From the NCBI GenBank assembly GCA_002900995.3, contig CM035309.1:1866389-1930388 (forward strand): a stretch of DNA of 64,000 nt, read 5' to 3'. Source of the stretch: Ganoderma boninense (taxonomy: Eukaryota; Basidiomycota; Agaricomycetes; Polyporales; Polyporaceae). Below are positions 48,535 to 60,712 of the stretch, piece after piece (position 1 is the first letter of the stretch; every line of letters starts with the position of its first letter). The notes under the pieces are model-generated. The model was not told where the DNA came from. It saw only the letters and a program-made list of their open reading frames with translations, and did no database searches. Made by a program: the position numbers and the translations under genes.

Positions 48535-49272
48535 TTCCACGGTAAAGGAGCATGTGAAGGAAAACACTATTGGCCAGGAAATACCTAGTAAAACGTGAGC
48601 AGCATTGATATTACCCCAAAGCCTTCTGCTAAGCAGTTTGTCGATGCCCAGTGACGGTTGCTCATAATTGAGCGTTTAACGTGCTGCGTCGACGTTGAGA
48701 TGATAATGGACAAGTACCAATGTTTGATGCAGCTTCTTTCGCTCCGACCACCGCGAACTTGGCTTCGAGGATGAGGAGGTTCTATCAATCGCGGAACGCG
48801 GACCATAAAATGCGCGCCAGTTTTGAGATGAACGTAGGGATCGTACGTGTATGACCAAGATGTGATTGAACAGTATTCATTGGAGAGATCGCTGCGAGAG
48901 TGCGCGTCTCCGTGTCCGACAGCGTTCTAATCGATGACGAAGCACTCCGAGTCTTCGACTGCCCCGAGGGGCATGCCCTCGCCAAAACAAGGTCCCCTTC
49001 AGGAAGATAACGACCATAACTGCCACTCCGATACGCCCGGCCCTGCGAAGCTTAAGATAAATACCTGGGCGTCGGCGTCAGGGCATGCGCCGGGCCCACC
49101 GCATCTTTGCAAGGATGGGCGGCCGGCTCTGCTCCCAGGTGTTCCGACATCACTGGAGCCCACAGAGCGCGGACGTGTCATCTACTTAAGGCATTGTCGT
49201 ATGGAGGCAGCCAGACGCAGTCGCCACCAGCCGCCCCCAACGCCGCCGGCCTACACGTATTACCTGCAGCTC
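48535..49272. other. Intergenic before the DUF6593 gene
   Basis: No recognised gene. The frame of the next gene is open leftward to 48934, but the extension is low-complexity (PPPTPP) and lacks family similarity. Confidence 0.35.
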
Positions 49273-50075
49273 ATGCAGACGTCCTCTCGCACCGCGACGA
49301 CCTTCACGCTGACCCCGGACGACCCGAGCAACACGACCATCTATGACGCAGGCGGGCGTGCACTGTACATGGTCTCGACGCGCCAGCGCTGGTCCGGGAC
49401 GACGACGTACGTCATGAACGTGAACGGTGCGGCCCTCGCGTCTCTGGAGGAGCGGGACCTCCTCCCTAATAGGGTTATCCTCGGGAGGAACCCGCCCATC
49501 CGTTGCGGAATTGGCTGCACACACGCCTCGGCGACCACTCTGCGAACACGTGAGCTTCTTTCTCCGGCCTGGGCCCGGGCGTTTGAAGGTTCAACCTACT
49601 GACTACTAAATGTCGCTGCAGGAATGTGTCATTCAAAGACCATCTGGGACGGAAGTACAAGTGGCGGTGCGCACCTGGCCGTAGAAGCCTCAGCACACTC
49701 GAGGTACGTCTCGAGTCGGCGTTCTTCCCACCCGGGGCGCACACGGCTTAATTAAAACACTTGGACTCTTCTTACCCGCAGCTGTACACCAAGGACGACG
49801 ACTACGCGGAGCCCATCGCACGTTTCGACCGTTCTCGGCGGCGGTTTGAGGGGGATGGCACGCAGTATGCGGCGGGCGCCGGCAAGCCTGGCGTAGACCC
49901 TGAACCTGCGAGGCTCCTTCTGGCGGGCCGCGCGCTCGAGATCCGGGACATGGTCGTGATCTCGTTCCTCTTCCTGGAGAGAGCGCGCAGGAAGAACGAG
50001 ACTCTGGAGAAGAGCAGCGCGGTGGCATTGCCTGCCTTGCCCGTGCTGGCTGTTTCCTACGGGCTGAACAAATGA
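49273..50075 (+). CDS. DUF6593 domain protein, reading frame broken once
   Basis: Basidiomycete-specific domain of unknown function; members are small cytosolic-looking proteins. The chosen start MQTSSRTATTFTLTPDDPSN is close to the domain, which normally begins FTLTPDDPxNTTIYD. An in-frame ATG at 49201 would add 24 residues rich in P and R. The domain continues with ALYMVSTRQRW, TTTYVMNVNGAALASLEERD and RVILGRNPPI. From here the family-like reading PLRNWLHTRLGDHSANT needs one extra base near 49500 (ATCCG where ATCCCG would keep frame). After an intron (about 49553-49619), NVSFKDHLGRKYKWRCAPG is in frame, followed by another intron and LYTKDDDYAEPIARFDR. It ends VSYGLNK. The one-base gap is either an assembly error or a real mutation. 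Confidence 0.65.
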
Positions 50076-51050
50076 ACGAACTCAGGGTGCTTGGAAAAGG
50101 CATTCTAGATACCTTCTGCGACTCCGCATTGACGAAAGCTGACGTGGTAAACTAGCATCCCAATAATACCTACTACCTACTTAGCACACTAGTGTACAGA
50201 TTAATCAGCGAAGGGCCGCTGGCGCATTGTCATAGTGTACTCACCTGTAATTTCAATATTATATGACCAAGTTTCATCGTCTCTTGTGGCTCCCAGCTGA
50301 CTCCGAATCCCGAAGGTCGTAGACAAATTGTAGACGTTAATCATTCCCTGCCGGCGTTCTACATGTGAAACTTGGTGTTGATAATTGAATCTCCCGATTG
50401 CCATCCACCCATAATGAGAAGAAGGGCAGCGTGGCAGGGGTGTCTGATTATCCGATACACCTGCGAAGTCAGTTTCATGACGCCCCAATTATCCACCGAC
50501 GGCCGGCGGCGTGCTAGGGCCTCTAAAGAGGCGGGATCGGATACGAAGCCACAGATGAACAGATACGCATACGGCGGTGTAAACCTATTATGAATGGAGG
50601 TGGTTAGATATCCACTGTTTGGGGCCCGCGGTGCTCCGGGGAAAGTTGCGCCTGTGTGCAAGTGCAAGATTCAGCTTGTGATAGACAATTAATTTGCATT
50701 GCACTTGCCTAGGACCATGTGCATCTCAGCTCCGAGGCAGCCAAAACATCCTTCTTAGCCGTGCATGAAACGCCTCACAGCAAAGTTGTCGCACCATTGC
50801 CACACCATTGCCACCCTATCTTGGCGACCGACCACATCCGACCACTATCCGATGAGCTAGTATGCAGAACTCGGAGATCAGGCAAATGGCATTAGGAACA
50901 GATACGAACCGTCGCAGGTACAATTACAACAAACCGTGTCAGACCCGACCCGTCGGAAAAAAAACAACATGGTCCACTCGGAGCCAGCCTTCGCTCGCCA
51001 CATTGACATCATCCATCGTCTATTTAGTTCTCCATTCTCCACACGTCCGT
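50076..51050. other. Intergenic, about 1 kb
   Basis: Plus-strand frames here are shadows or chance. Contains the 3' UTRs of the DUF6593 and phosphoketolase genes, which converge. Confidence 0.35.
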
Positions 51051-53908
51051 TCATTCGAACTTGGGCACGTCGAACGTGCCCGCCGGGTCGGCACCGTACT
51101 CCAGGATGTATTCCTTGTCCTTCTGCGCGAGGTGCAGCACGCGGCTGATCGTCGTGTGCGCATCGATTTCGACGCGGGGGTTGTGCATCGCCGAGGCTCG
51201 CACCGCCTGCGCCGCGATGTCGTACCGGCTCGTCCCGTTCAGCAGCTGCATCATGAACGGCGACGTCGTCGTGCCCTCTTCGGCGTACCCGTTGATCGTC
51301 ATCCGGTCCATGTTCGGCCGCCCGAACAGCAAACCCTGCGATGGTGCTCACCAGGTCAACGTCTCCAGCGCCGTGAGGAAGTAAAAAACAAAAGCTCACC
51401 TTGAGCTCGGCGGGGTACCCGTGGTAGTTGAAGATGACGGGCCTGTGGCATGTGAAGAGCGAATCAAAGCCCCCGTCGCTCAGGGCGTGCGGGTGCGACC
51501 CGTACCGCCCGAGGATCATGAGGTCCGTCACATTCACAACGCGCACGCGCAGGGCCGGAATCTCCCTCTGGAGCAGTGCAGCGGCGGCGATGACCTCAAA
51601 TGTGACCTCGACGCCGATGCCGACGAGCACGACGTCGGGAGTCATGCCCTCGTGCGTTGACGCAAATTTCCACACCGATGCGCCTGCAATGCAGTGCTAC
51701 GGTAGTATCCATACGGTAGTATCCAGTGTTAGTTTGGGGAGGGGGGACTGAGAAGCGGCGCTGCCATGAAGCGCGTACCTCATCCGCCTCTTCGGGGGTC
51801 AGCCAGACCGGAGAGGGGTGCTTGCTGCCAACCATGAGGTTGACGTAGTTCTTCGCGCGTAGGCAGTGTGCCATCGTCGACAGGAAGCAGTTCGCGTCGG
51901 GAGGGAGATACACCCGCGCTGACTGTGGCTTCAGGTTCAGCACAGCGCCGATGAACGCCGGATTCTGGTGTGAGAAGCCGTTGTGTTCCCTAGCATCGCC
52001 ACAGCGTCGTCAGCTCCTACCTTTTATCGATGCTTGAAAGTGAAGAACACTCACTGCCGTGTCCACGTACTTGTCTCGACGTAGTTCAGCGATCCCATGG
52101 GCTGCCTCCACGGCACCTCAGCCGCTGTCTTCACAAACTTCGCGTACTGCACCATCATGGTGTCAACGATGCCCAAGAAGGCCTCGTAGCTCGGGAACAG
52201 CCCTGTTCGTCCTGTGAGGGTGTATCCCTGAAGCATGCCCTGGCACGTGTGCTCGGAGAGGATCTCGATGACGCGCCCTCCAGAAGCACGCGAGGCGATG
52301 TCCCACTGGAAAGTTGCGGCCAGAGTGGCGGAGGACGGCGTCGAGCTTGTTGGAGACGAGTTCGTCGGGGGAGAAGACGCGGAACGAGTGCGGGTTCTGC
52401 TGCGCGACGGCATCGAGGAGTTCCCCCGTAACCTGCATACAGCTCTGCAAGGTACCCTTCCTGACGACGAACTTGCGCCAATCCGGGACATCAAGGGGAG
52501 TGTACGCCCTGTATGCTTCCTCGCGCATGCCGAGGCGTTTACATTCCACCTTCGGGATGACGGATAAGATGGATGAATTCGGGACACCATCAGAGCCGAA
52601 CAGCTCCCTGGGATTGTAAGAGCGGAGCCAGGACTGAAGCATCTCGCGCTCGAGATGGTCAGTCTTCGCGTTGGGAAGAGGCACTTGGTGAGACTTGTAC
52701 GATCCCTCGATGTACTCGCCGTGGAGCTCTTTGGGACCGGACCAGCCCTGCGACTCGCATGTCAGTGCCATCCCACCGACAGAGCATCTTCGTACAACGA
52801 ACCTTGGGTGTGCGCAGAATCAAAACGGGCCAGCGCGGCTTCACAATAGGATTGCCGCTCCGTGCCGCCTTCTGGATCTTGCGGATCTCGCTGAGAGCCC
52901 ACTCCATGCTGGCCGCGAGATCCTGGTCGATGTTCTCAAGATCTTCGACGATGCGAACCTGGTAACCGTAGCCGGTGAAGAGCGCCGTCAGTTCTTCATC
53001 ATCCATGGTTCCGTAGATGGTTCGCTCGGAGATCTTGAAGCCATTGACATGAACGATCGGAAGAACTGCCCCCGACTCTGCAGGGTCGATATACTTGGAC
53101 CCATGCCACGCGCTGAATATCGAGATACGAGCGTTGAGAAAGAGCTAAGGCGGAGGAAAGGCATCACTCACGTAGCAGTCGGTCCGGTCTCGGCCTCGCC
53201 GTCGCCAACGACGACAGCACAGATGAGATCGGGTTTGTCCATGACGGCACCATATGCCACGCCGAGAGCGTAACCGAGCTCGCCACCTTCGTGTATTGAA
53301 CCCGGAGTCTCGGCGTTGACGTGACTACATGGAGTTGATCAGTCCATGCAAATGAAGTCAAGGAGGACTCGTACCTTGGGAAACCACCGGGAGAGCTGAA
53401 AGACGAGATGAGGGTAGAGAGACCTTCCTTATCGCGGGAGTACTTGGGGTAGAAGTTGGCGAGGGAATTCTCCAGCCAAAGTGAGGCCAAGATGGCAGGG
53501 GCACCGTGGCCGGGGCCTACGACAAAGAGGGCGTCGATGCCAGTCTTGGAGATGAGACGATTGAGGTGAGCATAGACGAGTATAAGGCCAGGACACGTTC
53601 CCCAGTGGCCGAGGAGACGAGGCTTGATGTCGTCAGGAACGATGTCACGCTCGAGGAGGGCGTTGTCCTTGAGGAAGATCATGGCTAAAATATGCGGATT
53701 ACGGTTAGGTTTGAAGAGAGTAGCGAAGAGATGGTGACGGACCTGCGGCGATGTAGTCGGCAGCCTTACGGAACTGCTTGATGGCAGCCAACTCGTCGGG
53801 GGAAAGTACATTTCTGGTGTCGAGAGAGACGTTGAGGTCGAGGACAGACTCCGGAAGGAGAGAGCGGTCTGGAGGGGGGTTCGGTTGGAAGAGGCGTTGT
53901 CCAGGCAT
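51051..53908 (-). CDS. xfp: Xylulose-5-phosphate/fructose-6-phosphate phosphoketolase (Xfp), one frame break
   Basis: Thiamine diphosphate enzyme that splits xylulose-5-P or fructose-6-P with phosphate to acetyl-phosphate plus glyceraldehyde-3-P or erythrose-4-P. The start [16 protein letters not shown] is followed by [52 protein letters not shown] and [18 protein letters not shown] come next, then [20 protein letters not shown]. The ThDP-binding [16 protein letters not shown] is intact. Later blocks are [70 protein letters not shown] and [16 protein letters not shown]. The end is [10 protein letters not shown]. At 52306-52311 one extra base (TTTCCAGTGG where TTTCAGTGG keeps frame) separates RHSGRNF from [12 protein letters not shown]. 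Six or so introns. It is head-to-head with acetate kinase. Confidence 0.88.
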
Positions 53909-54781
53909 GATTCTCGAGGAGAGACGGTGAAGGGGAGAGAGAGGGGGCCGCCATCGCAGTCGAGGTGAGGGTATGACATATTTATACGATAGAGCGCGAT
54001 GGGGACGTGCGCAAGTGCAAGAGGAGGCAGGTCGACCATGGCGTCACAACTACCGCATACTCGACGATCTCCTTCCAAATACGCGTCGCGTCACACAAGT
54101 CACGCCCATCTGCCAATCACCTCCGCCCGCTAACCCCCGTGTCGTCACGCTCAACTCTCCTTCTGTCTCCTCCCCCTTTCACCCCTTCATCCAATGTCCC
54201 CCAGTAATTCTCTGTCTCTCCTTCGTCTGCCTGCTTGCACTTATGATGCTCTCCCCAGTGAGCGTCCGATGCCCAAGGCTCGGCCCCCGTCCAGATCCTC
54301 CGAAGTCTGGGTGATGAAGCTGTAAGACACGCTAACCCTAACCGGTGGATGCGTCGTTCGCCGCTTGCGTCGAAAACGACGTCATACCAGATGTCATCCC
54401 GGTACCCTCAACCAAGTCTCCATCTGGAATCCATGGCCAGCCCTCAAAGTACCTGCCGCCGCCTCCAATTCCTTCCCCTCCGAGCATGCGGTCGCTAGTA
54501 CAATAGTGCAGACACCTCTCGCAGCCTCCGCCAATCGATTTCTGTGAGTTATCTTTGTGGTTCACTTGCTCAACCTAGACCCGACCTTCATGCCATGCCG
54601 ACACGGTCCACATGCGGCTTGATGCTGCACGCCGCCCACAGGTTATTCCTGGATTCATCTGGGCATCGTTTGGGCCAACGGCTACCCATTGGTTGACATA
54701 GTTGACCGTCGAGTCGAGACATGCTAACGGATGGTCCGAACTCTAGAACTCGAACGCTTCGCCGCATCCTTCGCACCCACC
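53909..54781. promoter_or_regulatory. Shared divergent promoter region, xfp and ack
   Basis: 873 bases between the two start codons. Contains the TATA box of xfp, long C/T-rich stretches and a short CTAACCCTAACC sequence at 54330-54341 resembling two telomere-type units. No gene recognised inside. Confidence 0.45.
53979..53986 (-). promoter_or_regulatory. TATA box of the phosphoketolase gene
   Basis: TATTTATA on the plus strand (TATAAATA on the minus strand) lies about 71 bases upstream of the phosphoketolase ATG. Confidence 0.55.
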
Positions 54782-56372
54782 ATGTCCGAACCCTCGCCCG
54801 CTTCTCCTCACAGGTCCGGCTTCATCCTCGCCGCGAACGCAGGCTCCTCCTCACTCAAGATATCCCTCTTCAAGCGCAACTAGCACAGCTCCGAAGTCTA
54901 CGCATGATGCTGTACAGCTTCTCCTCACCTCAGCCATCACAGACATCTCTGCCCCGCCCGCCCGCTTCTCATTCGCATTCGTGGGCCGCGAGGCTGAGGG
55001 CTTCAAGGAGTCGGTACAGAGCATCAAGGACCACGCGGGTGCATTCGCGCACTTCTTCGACTACCTCCAACGCGAGGCCAGCATCGACCGGAATCAGATC
55101 GCCCACGTCTGCCACCGCGTCGTACACGGCGGCGACTACTTCGAACCTATCGTCATCACCGAGGAGAGCTACCATCACATCGAGAAGCTATCCGACCTCG
55201 CGCCGTTGTAAGTACCACAGGGCTCCGCTCATCATTCTAAGTCATTGCTCGCTCGAGCTCGAATATCTGGACGCTGAGCGGACCATAGACACAACGGTGG
55301 CGCCCTGTCGGTGATCAAGGCATGCATCGAGGCGCTCCTTGGCGCAAAGTCCATTGCATACTTTGATACCTCCTTCCACCGCAGCATCCCAGAGCATATA
55401 TCCATGTACGCCATCCGCCAGGACATCGCGAAGCGTCGCGGACTCAAGAAGTATGGCTTCCACGGCCTCAGCTGTACGTGTTTCATCTTCCCTAATTCCC
55501 GAGACTTGTTTCGACTAGACGGTGTCTACGGCAGATGCGTTCATCCTCGGCGCCGTTAGCTCTTATTTGAACAAGGCATGCACCCGTCCCACCGGTACTA
55601 CCGGAACACTACTCATACTCCCCATCAGGACCCTTCGGACACGAACCTCATCGCGCTGCACCTCGGGTCCGGCGCGTCGATTTGCGCGATCGCGCGCGGG
55701 TAAATCCTGGACACGTCAATGGGGCTCACACCTGTGTCAGGCCTCCCGGGCGCGACTCGCTCCGGGGCGATCGACCCGTCGCTCATCTTCCACTACACGA
55801 ACCGCGCGGGGCGCATCTCGCACGACCGCGCTCTCACCGTCGACGTGCACGTCACGGAGGCGGAGGAGATCCTCAACAAGCGCAGCGGGTGGGCGGCGCT
55901 GACGGGCACGACGGACTTCGGGCGGATCGTGCGGACGATGAAGGAGGTCAAGAAAGGCGAGGAGGTGACGGAGGATGACAGGAAGTGGGAAATGGCGTTC
56001 GACTTGTTTTTGGACCGTATCTTGGAGTTCCTGGGAGGGTATTATGTGAAGCTAGAGGGTAAGGTGGACGCGTTGGTGTTCGCGGGCGGTATCGGGGAAC
56101 GGAGCGTCGAGCTGAGGGAGGCCGTGATGAGCAAGGCGGCGTGTCTTGGGTTCGAGCTCGACGTGGGTATGAATGGGAAAGTGGACGGGGACAGCTGGGG
56201 TCGTGGTGGATATTGGGAAATCGAAGGATGGGAGGCGAGTGGTCGTATGCAGGACCGATGAACAGGTGTGCCTTCATGACCTTTTCCGTGACTCTTGCTC
56301 ATGCTAACTTGCATGTTGTAGCTCGAGATGGCTAAAGAGTGCTCACGGGATGCTAGATTTTGGGAAGCATGA
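54782..56372 (+). CDS. ack: Acetate kinase (Ack), reading frame interrupted three times
   Basis: Transfers phosphate from acetyl-phosphate to ADP, completing the phosphoketolase route to acetate. The start MSEPSPASPHRSGFILAA runs into the signature NAGSSSLKISLF. Conserved blocks include RFSFAFVGREAEGF, HVCHRVVHGGDYFEP, LAPLHNGGALSVIKA, YFDTSFHRSIPEH and KKYGFHGLSYAFIL. HLGSGASICAIARG, DTSMGLTPVSGLPGATRSGA, IDPSLIFHYTNR and VDALVFAGGIGERSVE follow. The last exon gives LEMAKECSRDARFWEA. Three breaks exist. A TAG at 54881-54883 follows SLFKRN, with the family frame resuming one base later. A TAA at 55701-55703 lies between ARG and DTSMG. A shift near 56193-56200 precedes GVVVDIGKSKDGRR. One intron (55576-55628) would need a GC donor. 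The gene is either a young pseudogene or carries assembly indels. Confidence 0.82.
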
Positions 56373-57806
56373 CATTGCCTTTAGGGCACATCCGTCGTCC
56401 ACCAGTTTATCGTATCGAGTGTCCAAGGGCGTAGAACTATCAATTGGAGGTTTGCACGGCTCCTCAACGTTTGTGCAGCCTGCGATAGCCTGATAGGGCT
56501 CCTTGTCATGGTTCATATGGATTTCAGCGGGTCGCATATTTTCAAAGAATGATGGTGGGGAGGTCGAGATTCCACTCCTAACTACGTGCGCTCGCGGGTA
56601 GCCTGAAGTTGTGAACCAGATCATGAACATGAGCTTAGTGCGACCGGGGAGTGGCTACGTGAGGAGTGTGGCAAATGGCCATGCTGACGTTGTTTCCATG
56701 ACAGAGCGCCGAGAGTCGGGAGATCTGATCGGAAGCAACCGCGGGAGTGCGTCGATGCAAATTGACCACAAGCCATGTCCACAGGCTCCCGCTGCTCTAT
56801 ACGCCCTGGCACGACAACCATCAGCCATCTATTCCTTGACAACCATAAACCCGCAGCCACAGGCTCAATGCTATCGCTACCACCATCCACGGATACTGTA
56901 TCGAACCTCTCTCTCGCTTCTGGTTCTGCGGCGGCATGTATCAGCCAACTCGCTGATGCCAAAAAACGGGGCTCCTTGCTTCCATGCGACTAGGATGTAC
57001 TCGTATGTGATTATATTTTTCTCTGCGCCTTGTCCATGTCTGGTTGAAGCGCAACATGCCGATCTCTAACCCGTTTCTCCGTTTCTAGGATGAACTCTTC
57101 ACAGGAGGTGCTGTCAACTGGTAGCTCCGCGCGGCTGTCCTTTCGACCCTTGCGTCGATGGTATTAATTGTAATTCCTGTTTACAACTCCCTCCAGCTAC
57201 CCCCGCTGTAGCATTGGTCATATGCTGATCGTGGCACTCGCCAGTCTTTCAAAGTTGGTCCACCCCTGCTCTAGTGTCGCCTGGCGTCTTATGTCACCCG
57301 ACTAAGGTCAGTCCGGCTCTCCGTTGACAGATGTCGATGAAGCGTTGAAGCTTCGAAGACCCCACCTTCAAAGTCAAGTCCCAGCTATCGCAACCGGGCC
57401 GAGCATTTGGGCGATCGGCATCAACGAGTGGTAAGCGACCGGCAGCGTCCGCCGGCTTTACTACTTATGTTCTACTTTTACTTATCTCTCGTCCAGCATG
57501 ACTGACCGGCAGTACATGTTGCCGATGTAGATTCCCAGCGTCGTCTGATGATTCTCTCACAAGCTCTGGCAAGAAAATTCGCTGACGCTAGTCAAATTGA
57601 GGGCCCTGCGCTCAGGATCATATATGCTGCCTGGCCATCACCGATGCGAGCTCGTCCTCCACCCACCTCCTCCTTGACCCGTTAATCCTCCTGCCCTTGG
57701 TTCAACGTCAACGGTCACCGGTCACCCAGCAGCCTGCCGCGGCCAGCGAGCCGTTTTCCCGTATCCTTGTCCGGATTGGTCCATCGAGGGAGGACGGTAG
57801 AAAGGA
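56373..57806. other. Intergenic, 1.4 kb
   Basis: Frames at 56611-57069 have no motif or splice structure. Nothing recognised apart from likely 3' UTR and promoter sequence. Confidence 0.35.
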
Positions 57807-60170
57807 ATGGCAACAAACGACCCTTCTCAGTCCATCGGCTCGGGGGCCTTGCCGGGGCTCTTCCCTCATATAGCAGTCGAGAACACTCTTGGTGCTTGGC
57901 TGATCTCCGTCGCCACGAGTTTTCTGTGGGTCCTTCTTTCTCGTCAGTTGAGTGGTCATGGACATACATACTGAGATGGACGACTTCGCAGCATGAACGG
58001 CATTCTATTCAACCAGGCGTACCGGTACTTCCGTGAATATGGAGATGACCAGAGGTTCCTCAAGGTTTGCGTGCGTCTGTGCCCGGGATACTAGCACCTT
58101 CATCTTGAGAAGCTGATGTGGGGACATGGTTAGGTCGTGGCCGTGGTGTACGTTCCTTCCTTCGACTTCCCCGATTGCGTGCAGGGACTAAGTGGATGAC
58201 AGCATTATGCAGACTTTCCTTTCAGTCTTGGTCCTCCATACGACGTACGTTCATCTCATGCCTGTATGCAACCTTCTTGAGTTCCAACCATCGGGTAGGT
58301 GGTTCTACTTGGTGCAAATGTATTGGGATCCGGCGTACTTCTTCACTCACAAGACGGTCTGGTGAGTCCGTTCTTGCTTCGCGAGCTCTGCAACTGAGAC
58401 AACGGCATTCCAAACAGGTCACTAGATGTAAGTACTTGCGGACTCCGGAGCGAGCGAAGTTACTAAGCCTTCTACCACCACCAGTTATTGCCTATATTCG
58501 GAGTAAGCTCCCTGCCCACATAATCCATCTCGTCGTCATGATCTCATCCATTCACCCTCCAGTCAACAGCTGCGCTTTTATCGCAAACGTCAGTCGCGCA
58601 GCCTCTTTCTCATAACTGTGGTTGACTATTGGTGTTATGCTTGGATAGGTTCTTCGTCCGGAGACTATGGCTACGTAAGCCTGGCCACCACTGCCTCGTC
58701 GTTGTGCAGCTGACATCTTTCTTCCAGTCGCACCCCAGTTCAAAGTTATAGCCGTAATTGTTGTATGTTCTTTTCAATATTTTGTCCTTGCAGAGAAGAT
58801 CGAAGCTTATTCTTCTGACAGTTTATCGTGAACGTGGCCAACATGAGTGAGTTGCGTTGCGGTGGTGTGTCCGTCACGGCGAACTGCTCCTTTCTGAATC
58901 TCAACAACGCTCCAGGCCTCTTTGTCGGTGAGGCATAGTGCATTTGCTCGACGCGTCATTGCGTCTCAAGCTAACTCATTCGCCTCTACCGTGCAGTCCT
59001 TTCGGCCAAGATGTGAGTTTCTGTATCGCTAATATCTCGTTCTGGCCTCACCGGCATGCCTGCAGGTTTAAGACCACAGATGTCGCCGACGCGTTGAAGT
59101 TCTCTGTGCGTGTCTCATGCTGCAACGAAATCGCGTATCTGCTCCTACCACCAAAGACTTACTCAACATCACCCTGACCCCAATGTTTTCGCGCTTTAGT
59201 GGCTTGCGTCCGTCGCGGCCTCTGTTCAGATGGCAGGCGACATCATACTCACGCTCGCACTCATCTACGTCTTCCGCAAGAGTCGCACAGGGGTTGGCAA
59301 GTGCGTGTCCCCTTCTAAACTCATCTGCCTAACTTCCAATCTATGGAAGAGCCGCATCATTGACCTGGCATGTGCCACAGGACGGACTCCATGCTAGACG
59401 TTTTGATGGCGTACGCCATCGGTGCGGGTGCCGTCAACTGGTAAACCCATCTCCTCGCTATACTGTACCTCATTACGTTTCTCACGTGTGCACCCGCAAC
59501 GCTTCAGTGTTGGCCACATCCTCACCGTCGCTTTCGTAAGTTCCAAGCCGCTGCTTTCTCATACCCTAATCCATCCTCAAGCATAACTGACTGTGCCCGT
59601 TCCCGACCGAACGACAGTCGATCGCGTACCCGCGCAATTTCATCTACGCCCTGTTTTCCTGCGTCGACGCTAAGCGTGCGTGTCGTGCCGTGCGTGTTCG
59701 TATCAGCTAACTGACTTGAAACAATCCTGTACCCGTTCCAGTCTACGCGAACGGATTCCTCGTGGCGTGAGTAGCGCTCCATCCCATTCTACTTACGCCC
59801 ATCTCATTGACATCATACCTCACCGCACTACGTAGACTCAACTCACGCAAATTCCTCGTCATGACCCGCTTCTCGATGGAGACAAGCGGCCCCGCCGGGC
59901 TCTCCAACTTGAACTGGAACACCGAAATGAGCCGCCCGTCCGTCATACCGGTGCGTCTCTCTCTCTCTTCCTCTTCATCCCGGCACCCTCGCGAGCCAGG
60001 CAACTGCTTACGAGTCATAGTCATTTTCTGAACGAATGCGCGCACAGATGTCTCATGTGACCTCGACCCCGACCGCGATTGAGTTCAAGGTCGCCGTGAC
60101 GGAGGAAGTCGTTACCGACGATGACGGCGAGCTGCGTCCCAAGTGGCAAGGCCCGACAAGCGCGGTGTAA
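57807..60170 (+). CDS. DUF6534 multi-pass membrane protein
   Basis: Basidiomycete membrane protein family of unknown function, normally seven hydrophobic helices and 300-350 residues. The start MATNDPSQSIGSGALPGLFP leads into HIAVENTLGAWLISVATSFL, the typical first helix. After an intron comes MNGILFNQAYRYFREYGDD, matching the family YxYFxxYxxD region, then LSVLVLHTTYVHLM (helix with the usual T/H-containing motif). IILTLALIYVFRKSRTG follows, then DVLMAYAIGAGAVN and FIYALFSCVDAKLYANGFL. LNSRKFLVMTRFSMETSGPA, the hallmark LNxR block, lies at about 59840. The cytosolic tail ends VTEEVVTDDDGELRPKW and PTSAV. There are at least ten exons, some only a few codons long, so exact borders in the middle are approximate. 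No frame break was noticed. Confidence 0.72.
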
Positions 60171-60712
60171 CCTCGCGCCGTTTGTTGCTCCTTGTTTCTG
60201 TTTCTGGATGGCTCGTCTTCAGCGCTCGTGACAAGCCCTCCCTTAAGTGTGAATACTGCTGGAATGTACTACGGATTAGCACCATCTCTGCCTCTCTCGC
60301 TCAGGGCATTCCGGCTAGTCAGCCTAGATACCCACTAACCCGAGGCTATCCACGATAATGTAGCGAACCAAGAATCTTATGTATCCTCACTGATATATTC
60401 TTTACCCAAATACAAGTGCAATCCAATCTTTTCGAATGCTACGCAGTCCAACATGAACATGGAATTCACCTTTGCAATATCTGGTGGTGTCAACGCGCTC
60501 GTACACTATATTGCCTATTCATTCTAGAAATCCCTTGAAAGCGCACCATACAGCAACGTTGGCGATACAGCTTATATATCTCGAGGTTCACGGGGGGTAG
60601 GGAAGACCTGGAACGGATGTATTCGTTAGACGGACAGGGTTCGGCCATAGCACTAGCACCTACATGCCAGTGCTGATGTTCTGGCCAGCTACGAGGCACG
60701 CATACTGAACCA
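60171..60712. other. Tail-to-tail gap, DUF6534 and SWI1-like genes
   Basis: About 540 bases, AT-richer than the coding regions; both 3' UTRs presumed. Confidence 0.35.

Noticed and set aside
54330..54341. CTAACCCTAACC as an interstitial telomere repeat
   Set aside because: Only about two units, which chance or a promoter motif explains.
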